Assembly (NCBI GenBank): GCA_002205965.3
Contig: NADL03000561.1
Span: forward strand, 88,189 to 152,188
DNA: 64,000 nucleotides
DNA from: Kappaphycus alvarezii
Taxonomy: Eukaryota > Rhodophyta > Florideophyceae > Gigartinales > Solieriaceae
Direction of reading: 5' to 3'
The notes under the pieces were generated by a model. The model searched no databases. It saw nothing but the letters and a program-made list of their open reading frames with translations, and had not been told where the DNA came from. How positions within the stretch are numbered: the first letter of the stretch is position 1; every line of letters begins with the position of its first letter. The position numbers and the translations under genes are program-made. Positions 20,877 to 31,845 of this stretch are shown one piece after another.

Positions 20877-21692
20877 CTACGAATGCGGGCGGCGGGTAGA
20901 AACTTGTCGCGCCTGCATTATTTGGAGACTGAAAGCAAAACGGGTAACGAAGTCGCGGAGCTCTTGTTGAGGGGAGGAACCGCGACGGGAAGCAGCGAAG
21001 GAAGCAAGGCGGCGGAAAAAACCCTTGGCGTCGTCGCCCAAGGCGCCATAGATATCAATCCCGACTGGGGAGAGGAGGATATCGTTTTGGTTGCAGTAAG
21101 TGCCGTAATGACGATGTTTCTCGCGCTCTGCGAGCGTGGCGGCAGCGCCTGCGGCAACCGTACTTGGCGAGATGTGGCGGTGTGCGGAGGGCTGGGCAAT
21201 ACTAACGTCGACGGCGATATCGGCACTGTGAAGCCCGTATGCAGCGGGTATGTAAATGTCCATTCGTAGCGCGGGGGACTCCGAATGCCCAGACGAGTTG
21301 CGAACCTGGTAGAGGAGCGGATGCTCGACGAGGGCGGCGATCCCAACTTCCTTGCAGTAGCGGGCAAGAACGTTGCGGAGGATGTGATGACGACGAGTCA
21401 TTCCGTCTTCGTATTTGGAGGTCAACGCGTGTTGACCACTTGGATCTAAGACGGGTGCGATGTCGGCCGAGCGGCGGGAGCAGACCGGACAGCGAGTAGA
21501 TCCCAGGAAAAGCGCGATGCCAAGACGTAGAGCCAGAGCGACTTTCCACGCAGAAGAGGACATGTGCGTACCGCGGTGGGGGTGAGGAAGCGAAGAGAAA
21601 ACAGACGATGGGGATGATGTGCGCACGGAGAGGAGCCGTGCTCGGTCCTGGGCTGCCGCGGACGAGAACAACCTACTGGACTTCAATAGCAT
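20877..21692 (-). pseudogene. Endonuclease tail of a non-LTR retrotransposon
   Basis: An open frame of 271 codons. It holds a CPVC zinc-type pair, DPSGQHALTSKY (the usual third Cys/His site, with the final Cys missing), RRHHILRNVLARYC, and then RMDIYIPAAYG...ADIAVDVSIA. The order Cys-Cys-His, Arg-His helix, then a (P/M)-D...D-V pair fits the restriction-like endonuclease at the C-terminus of R2-like elements, which nicks target DNA before reverse transcription. No reverse transcriptase lies upstream (21693 onward), so this is a fragment although its frame is open. Alternative: a domesticated host gene. Confidence 0.6.
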
Positions 21693-21960
21693 GAGTTCCG
21701 TTGTGATCGCAGACTGGAGCCTTTCGCCGGGGACCGGCGTCCGGCGAAGAACAACGCTCGAATAGAGCCAGTACCGGAGCGTAAATTACTTGTTCATGTA
21801 TGTACAGTACAGCCTCACGTGAGAACGTACTGTACAGTACAGTACGTACACTGAGCTATGTATTCATTTTAACTTCATGTTTTATAAAAGGCGTAAAAAC
21901 TTAGCTGACAGTGTAACCTAAGGTAGTTGAGGTTCGTCTCTGCTTGTGTCTATTGGACCG

Positions 21961-21980
21961 TTGTCCTCATATGAGGACAA
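21961..21980. repeat. 20-bp perfect palindrome
   Basis: TTGTCCTCATATGAGGACAA is its own reverse complement. The core recurs at 22327-22342 and 22351-22364. Confidence 0.9.
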
Positions 21981-22326
21981 CTTTTAGCCCTTTTTTTCAA
22001 TACAATTTTTTTTTACCTCAGCGCATTTCTTGTCCCTCCGCATTAGTTCATGAGTGTAGATGGCCGATCAAAACAACCTTTTCAAGATTATTGACCTCAG
22101 TTAAGCCTAGAGCAATTTTCCCTCACCAGCTTCCGCTCTTCGCAAGAAGTTGTGAAAACGACTACGTTTTGGAAGGAAAAATAGTTCGTATTATCGTGGG
22201 GGTCTCAGAAACGAGGGCGCACGTACAGTAAAAATTACTGTACTGTAACTTAACATGAAAACCCTGTTTTCCAGTAAAAATTTCGGCCTTCCGAAACATT
22301 TACTTTTCCAAAATGTAACGGAAACT

Positions 22327-22364
22327 GTCCTCATATGAGGACAAAGTGTGCCTCATATGAGGAC
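22327..22364. repeat. Two further copies of the CCTCATATGAGG palindrome
   Basis: GTCCTCATATGAGGAC at 22327-22342 and CCTCATATGAGGAC at 22351-22364, eight bases apart. A third copy is 350 bp upstream. Confidence 0.9.
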
Positions 22365-22577
22365 AGAGCATGGTCGTATAGACACTTGGAGTACGCACTG
22401 CGGTAAGCTATTGTCAGAGTGTACTCATTTTCTGATCTGCAAACAACTGAGAGATTTGGTATGTTCAAGCTTTGTAAACTGTATTATTCCTCAATATAAA
22501 AGTTGGTAAAACATTCTGTTTTGTGTGGAACGCATGACAATATACTTTTTCTTTGGCTGCATTCAAACCCTTGCTGT

Positions 22578-22652
22578 AAATGGGGGTTAATTTACTGTGG
22601 TAGATATGTGGGTTGGTATCCAGTAAATTTGTACCGGAGCGTAGATATCGTA
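22578..22652. repeat. Dispersed ~75-bp repeat, copy A
   Basis: It shares GTGGTAGATATGTGGGTTGG and TTTGTACCGGAGCGTAGATA with 37094-37171 with few differences. CAGTACCGGAGCGTAAATTAC at 21769-21789 is a shorter relative. It may be a transposon end. Confidence 0.75.
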
Positions 22653-23415
22653 TCATTGTGCAAACCCTTAATACTCATCTAAACCATCTTTCAATACTTA
22701 GTACTGTTAGCATGGAAAGATGGTTACTTCCCACTTTTCTGTAACGATAGATTATAAACTCAATTTGAAGCACACCGATCATAATATAACGATACGGGTA
22801 AACACAACCTAGGCCACATTCACCAAGCTATCTTTGCCTCTGGTTCGCAATAATAGTTTAGTATTGGGAAATACAGCCAACAGCTTAGAAGTTACAAAGT
22901 TTGCGGACTGCAGTGAATGTATCAAGAAAGAACGGAGATTTCTAATATAACATTACAGGGGGTCTGGTAACCATATTAAGAGTTCAACACTTTGATAAGT
23001 GTGGTTTAGAATCTTAGCAGCTTAATAATTTTCGAGCAATATTATCTATAAACATTACCGGTCTGAGATTCATCTCTTTTTTTTCAAATCAACCTGGGGA
23101 GACCCAGTATTTGCGTCAAAACATAATATGTTTCTTGCCGAAGAAGACCAGTCACTATCAAATAGTTAAGTACTGGCTGGCACTCATATTTTTTATTGCG
23201 CAGGAAACCATCATACAGTATGCTTGCCTGCTAGCAAACTTAACAGGTAATTTCTAGTAGCGTCATCCTGTATTCTCGAATTTCAGCACTTCGCACATAC
23301 ACTTTGTATTTCGTCCTACACATCCTTCACAGTAAACTAACACTTTTTACTAATCATCAAATTGCAGGATTACAGTCAACACTCAATCTTTTGTATAGTG
23401 AATATAAACAATTAC

Positions 23416-23429
23416 AGTGAATATTCACT
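23416..23429. repeat. AGTGAATATTCACT palindrome
   Basis: A perfect 14-bp palindrome. Imperfect copies cluster at 25649-25972 and 27368-27605, flanking the tyrosine-recombinase remnant. Confidence 0.75.
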
Positions 23430-23499
23430 AAATCACCATTATAATGAACAATCACTTACCACGGAAGCTAATTCAATTTGCGCATTAGATCATACTTTC

Positions 23500-24131
23500 G
23501 GATCTCAAATTCGTTCCTTTTTAGCCGCTGTTTCCCATGGTTTTAATCATTCCGCCCATCTCACCGGCCATCACCACCCACCTTCATCATCAAAGGAAAT
23601 CTACAACCACCCCATCATCACTTTCCTCACCCACTCGCCCGCTCTCTTGCCCTCATCGGCCACACCCCGTCACTTCTCCTTACAAAGGATTTCTAAACGC
23701 CCTCTACCGCTGGTATCGCCCCCGATTACACACCTTCAAAGATCATACCCGCGCTCTGTCATCGTCATTGTCGGAATTATTCCCCGTCATCAACGCCGCA
23801 GTGCCCTGTCAACGGTATTTCCCAGGTCTCGCAGACAGCCTCTCACGCGCGAATTTGCACGATCAATCACCCCCGCCACCCAAGGCACCCTTTGTTGTCA
23901 TCGTCATTGCCCTTATCTCACTGAAACTCCCTCTCACCCGCGCTTTTCCAGCCTCCCATTTCCAGCACCATTCTCAGTCACCTTAATCATACATTTCCTC
24001 ACTCAAGCGCTAGAGATCTCCAGCCAGAGTTATCACTCAAGATCTCGCTTTTTATCAGCGCCACCGGACTCCCTTCTTAGTTGGAACTAAAAACCATTCT
24101 GCAACATCGACACCACATCATATCCGAGGCC
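23500..24131 (+). promoter_or_regulatory. Pyrimidine-rich leader of the recombinase locus
   Basis: The stretch is rich in C and T on the + strand with CACC and CATC runs. Open frames here (23362-24090, 242 codons; 23537-23986) are low-complexity His/Pro/Ser sequence and I read them as by-products of composition. It leads to an ATG at 24132. Such leaders are common upstream of fungal genes. Confidence 0.35.
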
Positions 24132-24314
24132 ATGTCGAAGACAGCGCCAAAGATCAAAACTGCAATGCCTCTCAACATGGAAGTGTCAGACAAATGCAAC
24201 GACGTAGCTAATGATGCTCTTTGGGAAATCATATCGTCACCGTCACGATCCCTGCTATGGAATGATGTTTCCGTGTATGTGATACCGCCAGCTGAGACGC
24301 CTTCGGAAAAGTAG
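24132..24314 (+). pseudogene. Unassigned N-terminal fragment of the recombinase locus
   Basis: A short frame starting MSKTAPKIKTAMPLNMEVSD and ending at TAG 24312. No domain is recognised. It follows the pyrimidine-rich leader. It may be the first part of a protein continuing in other frames or after an intron at 24600-24820, where a basic frame (SKSARARRKKEFWKANDLIT) appears. Confidence 0.3.
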
Positions 24315-24607
24315 CTCGCAAAGGTACTTCATAGTGAATGCAGACTATCCCTTGGCGTCGATGACTTTAAAAATAAAAAGAACGTTTCTGCAATGCAAAC
24401 ACCAAGGGGTAATAGTACTTGCGGGCTTCGAATAGGGTGCTTGAAATGATTTGGGGAGCAGGCATGGGGAAATATGAAGGCAGTACATCATGCGACGAAA
24501 AAATTGCTGTGTATCAGCAGAAGCAGAGTGTTCTGGAAATAAAAAGAGCTCTAGATTTATCCGATTTCATGCCTATTTAGGTCCGTGCTTCACTTCTTTT
24601 ATTACTT

Positions 24608-25526
24608 TTGTTTCAGCGGTGCTTGGTTTTTCAAGTCACTGACTCATGGTGTGACAGCTTCGTATCATTTAGCAGGGGCTCGGAAAGATCTAAATCCGCC
24701 AGGGCTCGGAGAAAGAAAGAATTTTGGAAAGCGAATGATTTGATCACAAAGGTACGGAAGCGGTTAGAGAACGTTTGTGTGGATGCTAGGAAGAGGTTCA
24801 GAGACCGGTTTGATATATTTTAGGATAGTTTTAGCTCGGATGCTCTTCAAAATGTGAACTGCGAAGGTATTGTCAAAATATTTGACTTGCTCGAGAAACC
24901 TGCGCGGTTCATGTCCCTGTTTTTACGCAATCGATAAGGATTTGAAGAACGCTTTATCCCATAGTCGGACAATGGAAAGCGAGCAGAATAGTGGCTGGGA
25001 CTGGTGCGAAGTCTACGAAAACGGTGACAGAGAGGCGATAATGTTGGATGATGAAGACATATGCATGGATTTCTTTGGACTTTCAAAATATTCGATGGAT
25101 TTATGTAGTACGGGTAATATGATGGATGTATGTAGCAATGAGTTATCTGCTCTTTCTGTTTTGACTCACATGTGTTGCGCTTCCGCAAAAATAGAGAACC
25201 AAGTTCTTAACAATTACGGGTATAAATTTGAGCATGACGTCAAAAGACCTCGTTCAAAGAAGTCAACAACCCATAAGATTAAGCAGGTCTAAAATGTACC
25301 TCTAAAACAACACTTTTTTTCTATTTGGGATGCAATGAACGCCAATGACTCTCAATTATTGGCCGAACTATTGCGCAAGTACAAAATTGGCGGTGTATCG
25401 ATTTGCCAGAGCTATTGCAGCAAAAAGACAACTATTGGACCGGTAAAGTCGGTTCAGTTTCCGGGAAGTTCAGTGTGCATGAAAATTTCATTCTCCCTTC
25501 TTTTTTATCGAGAAGGTGTGCAGTAA
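24608..25526 (+). pseudogene. Unassigned protein fragments upstream of the recombinase
   Basis: Three consecutive frames look protein-like. 24608-24823 is basic and ends ARKRFRDRFDIF. 24870-25292 is acidic (GDREAIMLDDEDICMDFFGL) with a basic tail (RPRSKKSTTHKIKQ, a possible nuclear signal). 25335-25526 starts MNANDSQLLAELLRKYKIGG. Stops separate them. The family is not recognised. They could be the N-terminal DNA-binding part of a Crypton-like recombinase. Confidence 0.3.
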
Positions 25527-25648
25527 ATGTTTTACTTCACTCCGCAAAGCATTCTATTCTATTCTTTTCTTTTCTAAAGCAAAACTTGTGAGTGAACAAC
25601 TTCAATGAATTGTTGTAGTGTGAGTCATGACCAATCTTTTGTAGTTGA

Positions 25649-25972
25649 AGTGAGTATTCACCAGATTAGTCTTGACTTGTGGATATCAACATGGCAATTA
25701 GTACAGTAAACATTCACTAAGTATTTAATGTATTGAATGCTCACTAAGTACTTAATGCAGTGCTCTTTCACTAAATAGACTACGGAAAACCAGGCAATCA
25801 TTCGTTGTTTCGTCAGGCCCCGTGATATGTGGCATGTATTTTACAATAGACGTTAGTCGACTCGAATGGTGGTATAACCACAACAATTACTTCATATCGT
25901 TACTATATACCTCTCACTCATTTAGATCAAAAACGAAAACATACACTATCACTCTTAGTGAATAATCACTAA
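25649..25972. repeat. Cluster of TTCACTAAG / AGTGAATATTCACT-like motifs
   Basis: Copies occur at about 25649 (AGTGAGTATTCAC), 25705, 25733, 25759 and 25955-25972 (TTAGTGAATAATCACTAA). CACTAAGTATTTAATG and CACTAAGTACTTAATG form a tandem pair at 25715-25758. Confidence 0.65.
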
Positions 25973-26269
25973 ATGGACTCATGAAATCCCACTCACCCCC
26001 CTGTGGCGCGGAATTGACTGTAAACCGAGCGGGAACTTCCACTACTGAGCTGTCAAAATACTTTTCAGTTTCATTGCTCTGATAAATTAAAGGATTATTT
26101 CGGACGGCGAACACTGGAGATCCCATTCTTTAGATTGCTATCGTTTACTGGTTGGTAGTGAATATAGCAACAAGAAGGGACCGTAAACCGCTTCCGGAGA
26201 CTGAAATTGCCACTCATGCACTCAGCGTCTCCGCTGTGAAGAAAAAACCCAGGCACGGAAGTTACTGAA

Positions 26270-27000
26270 GGAATATGTTCAGGATCACGGCTTAGGGGAT
26301 CCAGACACGGTGGGGCCGGATTCGTCAAATCTCGTCACTAATGTAATCTTCAAATATTCAGGACTTGAAGATTTTCAGAGTGTAAATATTCAGAGCGATG
26401 AATTGAAGGGAAAGAAAGCCGTGGCAGGTATCATCACCACCCTAAGAAATTTGTTTCGAGATGATGTTTTTCTCTCGCCGTGGAAGCTTTCAGGAGGTAA
26501 TGATGGGTCCTAAATCGCAAGCGGGAGTTCATTGGAGGGTAATATATGCGTCAAAGAGTTCCGAAAGATGTAGTCTAAGAAGTTTTCTTCCCATGGTAAC
26601 ATTTTACGCGGAGCCCCCCCAATGACTGCTTAACATATTAATGAACACGAAAAAGAATACGTAGTTGGTAAGGAGGCCTTGAAAAGAAAAGATATTTATC
26701 TCCAGGCATTCATGTTGACATCAATGAATTATGGTATGCGATACGATGAAGTATCAAAGATTCGCATGGAAGATGTCAAAGTGACAAAATACGGCGTTGA
26801 GTTCGGTATTAGGGAAAAGTGTAAGAATTCCAATTCCTACCGTCACAACATACCCTGAAGATGGCCTGGAGACCTTTTTTCAAACTGAATTCTCATGGAA
26901 CCTTTACTTTGGGATGAACTCTTGGATATACGCTCGAGGAGGTTTAGAAAGTTACTTATTTTGTAATATTTCTGTAAAATATGAGTGATTGGTGTTACAG
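26270..27000 (+). pseudogene. Tyrosine recombinase remnant (Crypton-like)
   Basis: The frame 26310-26513 encodes LVTNVIFKYSGLEDFQSVNI and DELKGKKAVAGIITTLRNLF. After a stop, 26675-26860 reads LKRKDIYLQAFMLTSMNYGM, then RYDEVSKIRMEDVKVTKYGV and EFGIREKCKNSNSYR. That matches the first conserved box of tyrosine recombinases: long helix, G-x-R, E-x-x-x-I, D-(I/V), then a beta strand and a basic residue. The H-x-x-R and Tyr boxes that should follow are not identifiable. Such enzymes move Crypton elements and other DNA circles. Several stops make this copy inactive. Phage-integrase-like host genes are an alternative. Confidence 0.5.
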
Positions 27001-27143
27001 GAGCCATGGCCGACATCTTTTTTTGTTAAATTAAAGAAACTTAGTTTTAAGGAAGTAGGGTTCCCAAACTCCGGGAAAACTTGGTCTGCACACAGTGGGA
27101 AAAGGGGATATGTTCAACTTGGTGGTTTTTAGGATGAAAGGAC

Positions 27144-27359
27144 TTGTTTATTGTGAACTGGATTGGTATGAGAGGGCTAAATGTATACATAAGGCACACA
27201 GAGGGCTTCAGTGACCTTTGTGGAAAATACGTACAAGACTTTGCCACTTCCAGTGACGCAATTGCTCATGCACATGCCATATCTGAATTGCACAAACTTC
27301 TAGACTCAGAGGAGTTTAATGAGGTCCAAGAATGGCTTGCTGATTTTGAAGAGAACTAA
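27144..27359 (+). pseudogene. Possible C-terminal fragment of the recombinase locus
   Basis: A 71-codon frame, MFIVNWIGMRGLNVYIRHTE onward, ending in an acidic EWLADFEEN. It lies just downstream of the recombinase box and upstream of the second palindrome cluster. No catalytic Tyr box is clear. Confidence 0.3.
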
Positions 27360-27367
27360 ATAATCTA

Positions 27368-27605
27368 TAGTGACTGTTCAATACTAGTTTAGGGCAGTAA
27401 GCATCCACTATGCAATACGGTATTGATTTTACAACATATTTAATACAAGCTTTGACATTTTACTAATGCATCAATGTAACTAGTGCTCAATAGGCACATA
27501 CAGTAGAGAATGTTCACTTTGCATATATCGCAGTGATTGTTCACTTAATATTTATCTTAGTGAATGTTCCCCTAACGTTTGCTTTCCTGAATAGTCACTA
27601 AGTAA
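27368..27605. repeat. Second cluster of AGTGAATATTCACT-like motifs
   Basis: Copies at about 27368 (AGTGACTGTTCA), 27507 (GAGAATGTTCACT), 27532-27545 (AGTGATTGTTCACT), 27560 (TTAGTGAATGTTCCCC) and 27590 (GAATAGTCACTAAG). Confidence 0.65.
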
Positions 27606-28399
27606 TAGACTCAATAAATGGTAACTCAGTATATTTAGTATCAGTTTGGAGGAGAATCCTTTCCAAAGTTTACTCTGGCTTCTTTAATTCCCCCATTTGG
27701 CTATCTTTGATTACTTAAAAGAGGGTAGTGGTTCCCCTTCTGTTCTTAAATTTCTCACTTCCTATATTCCAGGTTACACAATGTACTGATTAATGTTTTC
27801 AGTAAACAGAGTTGTTTTGCGTTTGGAAGCTTTTCAATTGGACAATTAAACAGGCGCTTCGGTAAATATAAGTAACTGAATCTGCCGGCGTAATCTAATG
27901 AGCATTTACTGAGACTGCAACCGTTTGAAAGGTAAACCCAATTGTTAATGTCAGATTCTGGCATCCGAAAGATGTGCTTTGAAAACCCTGCAAAATGCGC
28001 CAAAACTGGAGGGGTCTTGAGCGCTGCTGACGCTCTCGCGATCCTTTCAAATCATTTCATTCTTTCCAACTCTTACGTAACCCCCCCAGATATCCCAAAA
28101 TCGAAGGTTTACATCGCCGCTACTGTAGTTACAATCGAGAACTTACGCTTGCAATTTTCAAGAACTGATTTTCTAGTTTTCTGCAATTATAGCTTACAAA
28201 TATTAGACGTTGCAGAAATTTTCAGAAATCCCGTGACTAATTTTCTGAAAAGTGACTAAATAGCGAATTACATTCTGTAAATCAAATCCAGACACGAGGC
28301 GCACGTGGACATCTAAAAGCAGGAAGTAGCTGCTGCAGATACTGTACTTACTCCAGGTCGAGCATAGTTTTAGTGAGAGGAACCAAGACTTTCAGCATC
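27606..28399. other. Region without a recognised gene
   Basis: A 105-codon + frame at 27942-28259 (contains GGVLSAADALAILSNHFILS) has no known family. An 82-codon - frame at 27755-28003 overlaps it. Nothing else is supported. Confidence 0.35.
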
Positions 28400-28935
28400 A
28401 TGGCAAAAGTTGACATGAACACACTCTCACCCAATGATCTGCGTTCTTCTCCGAACACATCCCATTACAAACCCAATGATCTACCACCGAACCTTCATTC
28501 ACTTTTCTTTCGAGATCCCGCCCCCACTGTTACCCCGGAGTAGACCGGCCGATACCCCACTTTCGTTGCGACTGGCAATATCATTGTAACGCGGCACGTC
28601 GCGGCAGTCAATGCATATGTCGTCCCGTACGGATAAGTAACGCGGAGGTTCGGGAGGGCTGCAGGAAACCCCAAAGCCCACCCCAATCCCTCCAGGAAAG
28701 TCCACGGAAAGAAAGTTCAGGACCGCTTCAAGGAATTATTAGATGATTTCTGATAAGAATCATACCGGACCGGAACGCATGATGTCGGGAATAGGTGGGT
28801 ATATAGGGGAGCTGACCGAGCTATTATCGGTTATAATGGAGAAGAAGAACCCCTTTATGGCTAAAAGGGGTGCGGATCGCATCGCTCGTACTGATAAGGA
28901 GAGAAGGAAGTAGGAGCATTTGAGGAGCTTTGCTA
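28400..28935 (+). pseudogene. Remnant of a transposon-associated trihelix/Myb-like protein
   Basis: Read in several frames, the segment gives MAKVDMNTLSPNDLRSSPNT, NPSRKVHGKKVQDRFKELLD, then ERMMSGIGGYIGELTELLSV and AKRGADRIARTDKERRK. The block VQDRFKELLDDF followed by SGIGG...ELTELL and a basic DKERRK tail is characteristic of Myb/trihelix-like DNA-binding proteins accompanying DNA transposases in fungi and oomycetes. Stops at about 28541, 28626 and 28750 and frame changes disable it. No partner transposase is adjacent. Confidence 0.5.
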
Positions 28936-29700
28936 CAACGGAAGAACTGTAATTACTGGTAATACATGTTGCTCACAGTAGAAGTTAACTTAGTATGAGC
29001 TGTTTATATATTTTGGGCTGTTTGTTATACGGTAGTGCATTGCAGTACTGTAGTATCCCTAGGTCATTATGCATTTAGTTTCAATAGCAGCCAATTTCAA
29101 GGCTCCTTTATTGCCAGTACCCCTGCTCCATTGTACCAGCAACTTCTCGTTATTGACACTACAAATACTGCAGTTGACTAGGGCACACGCAGTGGATTAC
29201 GGCTGAACATTTAACCCCCTCCTAAGTCCGTATATTACACTCCTACAGCTGCTCCCTGGCCCATGTCGGTGGCGGCGCAAATTTAAGGCCCTTTTAAAAA
29301 CCCTTTTTGAGGTACAAAATAAATGCTTAACCCACCAGGAGCCTTGGGGTAAGTAGTTTCTTTTATTGTGAAGTCAAGTATTTCACGACAAACTATAACA
29401 CCGCCTTAATCGCTTCTAGCTCCAAAACAAACAACATGCAGTAAGCGATGCTTACCGTTCGCAGTGAACGACTTGGAAAATTACCAGAAGGCAATAACAG
29501 TACTGCACCTACGGAACTCAACTTGACGCCGTGTCTACAGGTTAATTTCAGTAATTTTTGCCCTAACCCCCTTATAAAATGAAATTGACTGACGCAGTAC
29601 ACCCCTCAGTTTACGAAGAGCTTCCTTCAGGATGCTGCCGCAAACAAACGTTCCGGGCCTCAATGAACCTCCCGGGAGCCAAGAACTGGGTCCACTTTCC
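28936..29700. other. Region without a recognised gene
   Basis: Short frames only, the longest 69 codons on the minus strand at 29393-29602. GGCAGTACTG-type motifs occur near 29040. Nothing else is supported. Confidence 0.4.
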
Positions 29701-29701
29701 A

Positions 29702-30536
29702 TCACCCGAGAGGGTTTTCCAGGTGCCGGCTATGGACTAAGAGCAGCTGTTTGGACAGGAACAACTTGCCCGCCAAGTTGAGAAAAAAGCCTTTGATACT
29801 ATGCGAGAGGGGGTGGAATTGCGGAATTCCGAGCTTTGTTGTTAGTGGACGGATGCATGGACTGGCTTTCGTGTCAAAGGGCTCCAGACTTGGGTGTTTA
29901 CATCTAAGAACGCAGCTACAAAACGCTGTTGCAGTACTACTGCTGGGTACCATGTTCCCTCCCGCTTCAAAATGCCACAAGAGTGGATTCAAGATACTAG
30001 TGCACCAGTATGGTGACCATGCGCTGTGCTGTTCCCACAAAACCAACTACCCATGGCGCCATGACTCGCAAACAAAATGTTTTACCGCGAAACTCTCCAA
30101 AGCCCCCCGAAAACCTGTCCTTGGTCCACCATCACGCAGCCATGAAGTTTGCCCGGACATCAAGGCGCTTGGAGAGAACAAAGGCACAGAGTATTATGAG
30201 GCAACCGTCATACATACCGTTACCCCCGCTCGCCTGCCCTCCCCTGCAAGATGCCCGCTCAAGCCCCATTTCCATGCCCGGCCTGGCAAGGATACTCGAA
30301 TTGACCAACTAATTAGAGCAAACAGTCCTCAGCATCTGTTTGTTTACCTTTCACTCTCCACCTTGGCGAGCTGTCAGCCTAATTCTCGGGACTTAGCCGA
30401 GCATATTGCGAATGGCATTGTCGCACGTGCAGTTTTCATGATTGCTGAGATGCGAAAAACACAGTTCGCTCGCCACTCGGGCAGAATCGTCCAGAATAAC
30501 GCGGTTTTTTATAGAATGGTTGTAAGCGATTCGTAA
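29702..30536 (+). pseudogene. Endonuclease tail of a second non-LTR retrotransposon
   Basis: The 261-codon frame at 29751-30536 carries HQYGDHALCCSHKTNYPWRH (Cys/His site ending the zinc motif, then the Arg-His). SRSHEVCPDIKALGENKGTE then gives the catalytic P-D-I, and YYEATVIHTVTPARLP gives the D/E-A-T-V strand. This is the same restriction-like endonuclease layout as the element on - at 20877-21692, though the sequences differ. The upstream part (LILCERGWNCGIPSFVVSGR) would link to the missing reverse transcriptase. The frame is open but the element is only a 3' fragment. Confidence 0.6.
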
Positions 30537-30585
30537 TGCCGCAGTAATTATGTTTTAGGGAACCTCTGCTCCCATTTCATATCAG

Positions 30586-31840
30586 TTGCAACGGGAATTA
30601 TGCTTCATCTCCGTAATCCCTCTCACTTGGCGCAAGAAAGTTGCCAGTTGGGTTGATGTCATCGCGACGACGGCGAAAAAACGAGAAGACATGCTGTACA
30701 AGACCATCTTTGCTACCCTTGGCAGACAGCTCTACGATAGAGGACTGCATCAAGCCCAGCAGAGCCTCATCGACGAGGCTCAGCAGCAAGGGAAGATAAA
30801 CTACAAGCAAAATAATCAGGAAAAAGCTTTGACGCAAATTGTTGACCTTATCGCGCAAGATCCTCCAATCGCCGTCGTCACCCGCCTGATAGACTCCTTC
30901 AATAAGATCAAGAACTGCAAAAGGAAACTGAACGAGGACCTTACAAGATTCATTTCACGCTTTCGGGTACTTGCAGTGGAACATCCCATGCGTACCGGAT
31001 GAAGCCATTCATCCCAAATTGGAGAGGTTCTTGCAATCAAAATCCTCAAGAACGCTAACCTCACGGAATCATCCCTTATCAATGCAAAGCTAAGGTTTCT
31101 CGCGATGGCTGAGGAACGTGCAAAGTCAAATACAGAACAGAAAATGGTATTTGTTGATAAAAATTCCGCAAAGAATATCGTATCACTTGCTAACAGGTTT
31201 GCCCGAAACCTTAGTCAGCTTCAGACCGAAGAAGATGCCAGGAACCAACAGTAATTCCTCAGTACGGCGTTCATGGCTCAGGAAATCATGTTGGTCCGCT
31301 TACGGCCATTGGATGATCAGGCGCAGGACTGTGCAGATCAAGCAGATGTTGCCAAGAGAATTGCTTCATGAGGACCCCGTTGTGTACTGAGCCTACATGA
31401 TGCGGTTACGATTCTTCGATCTCCCACCCAAATCTCTGCCGGACCGATGTGCCAACCAAAGCACGGATCGACGCTACAATAGATCGAATGGTTACTGCGC
31501 TGTTCAGTAACCAGCACTAGCAAAGGCAATACAATTTCAACATAGGTAAGGAACGAAACACTTCGGCAGAAGTGGGAATCTCAAGCGCATGAGAGATAAT
31601 GGAACTTTCAATTCGAACTAGAAAAAATGTCGCCGGAAACTTGACGACCTTATCGGAAACTCTTGCAAGGTCTGTGGCCAAAGCGATCACAAGAAGGTGG
31701 AAGATGTATGTAACCATCTCAGATTTGTGACAGGAGCTATACGAGAAGCAAAAGCTCAGGAATCTGAAGATCCTGATAACGGCGACAAAAAACCGAAGTC
31801 ATTTTTTCGCCGCAACTCCGGTGCGACCAAGGGCAACGGA
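30586..31840 (+). pseudogene. Gag-like remnant with zinc knuckle
   Basis: The frame 30586-31002 encodes LYKTIFATLGRQLYDRGLHQ, then LTQIVDLIAQDPPIAVVTRL and LTRFISRFRVLAVEHP, a helical Gag-type capsid region. Further on (about 31660-31720) lies CKVCGQSDHKKVEDVC, a degenerate zinc knuckle with six instead of four residues before the last Cys. Stops at 31000, 31251 and others. The assignment rests on the helical region plus the knuckle. Confidence 0.5.
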
Positions 31841-31845
31841 GTTTA

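Larger units (their letters stand above)
21693..23500. other. AT-rich region with palindromes and short repeats
   Basis: No recognisable gene. It holds three copies of a CCTCATATGAGG palindrome (21961-21980, 22327-22342, 22351-22364), TACTGTAC-type runs at 21800-21850 and 22220-22240, and a ~75-bp repeat (22578-22652) shared with 37094-37171. Confidence 0.55.

Noticed and set aside
23362-24090. A 242-codon open frame before the recombinase locus
   Set aside because: It is His/Pro/Ser low complexity over a C/T-rich stretch, a second frame over the same bases is also open, and no domain is visible. I read it as a leader composition effect.
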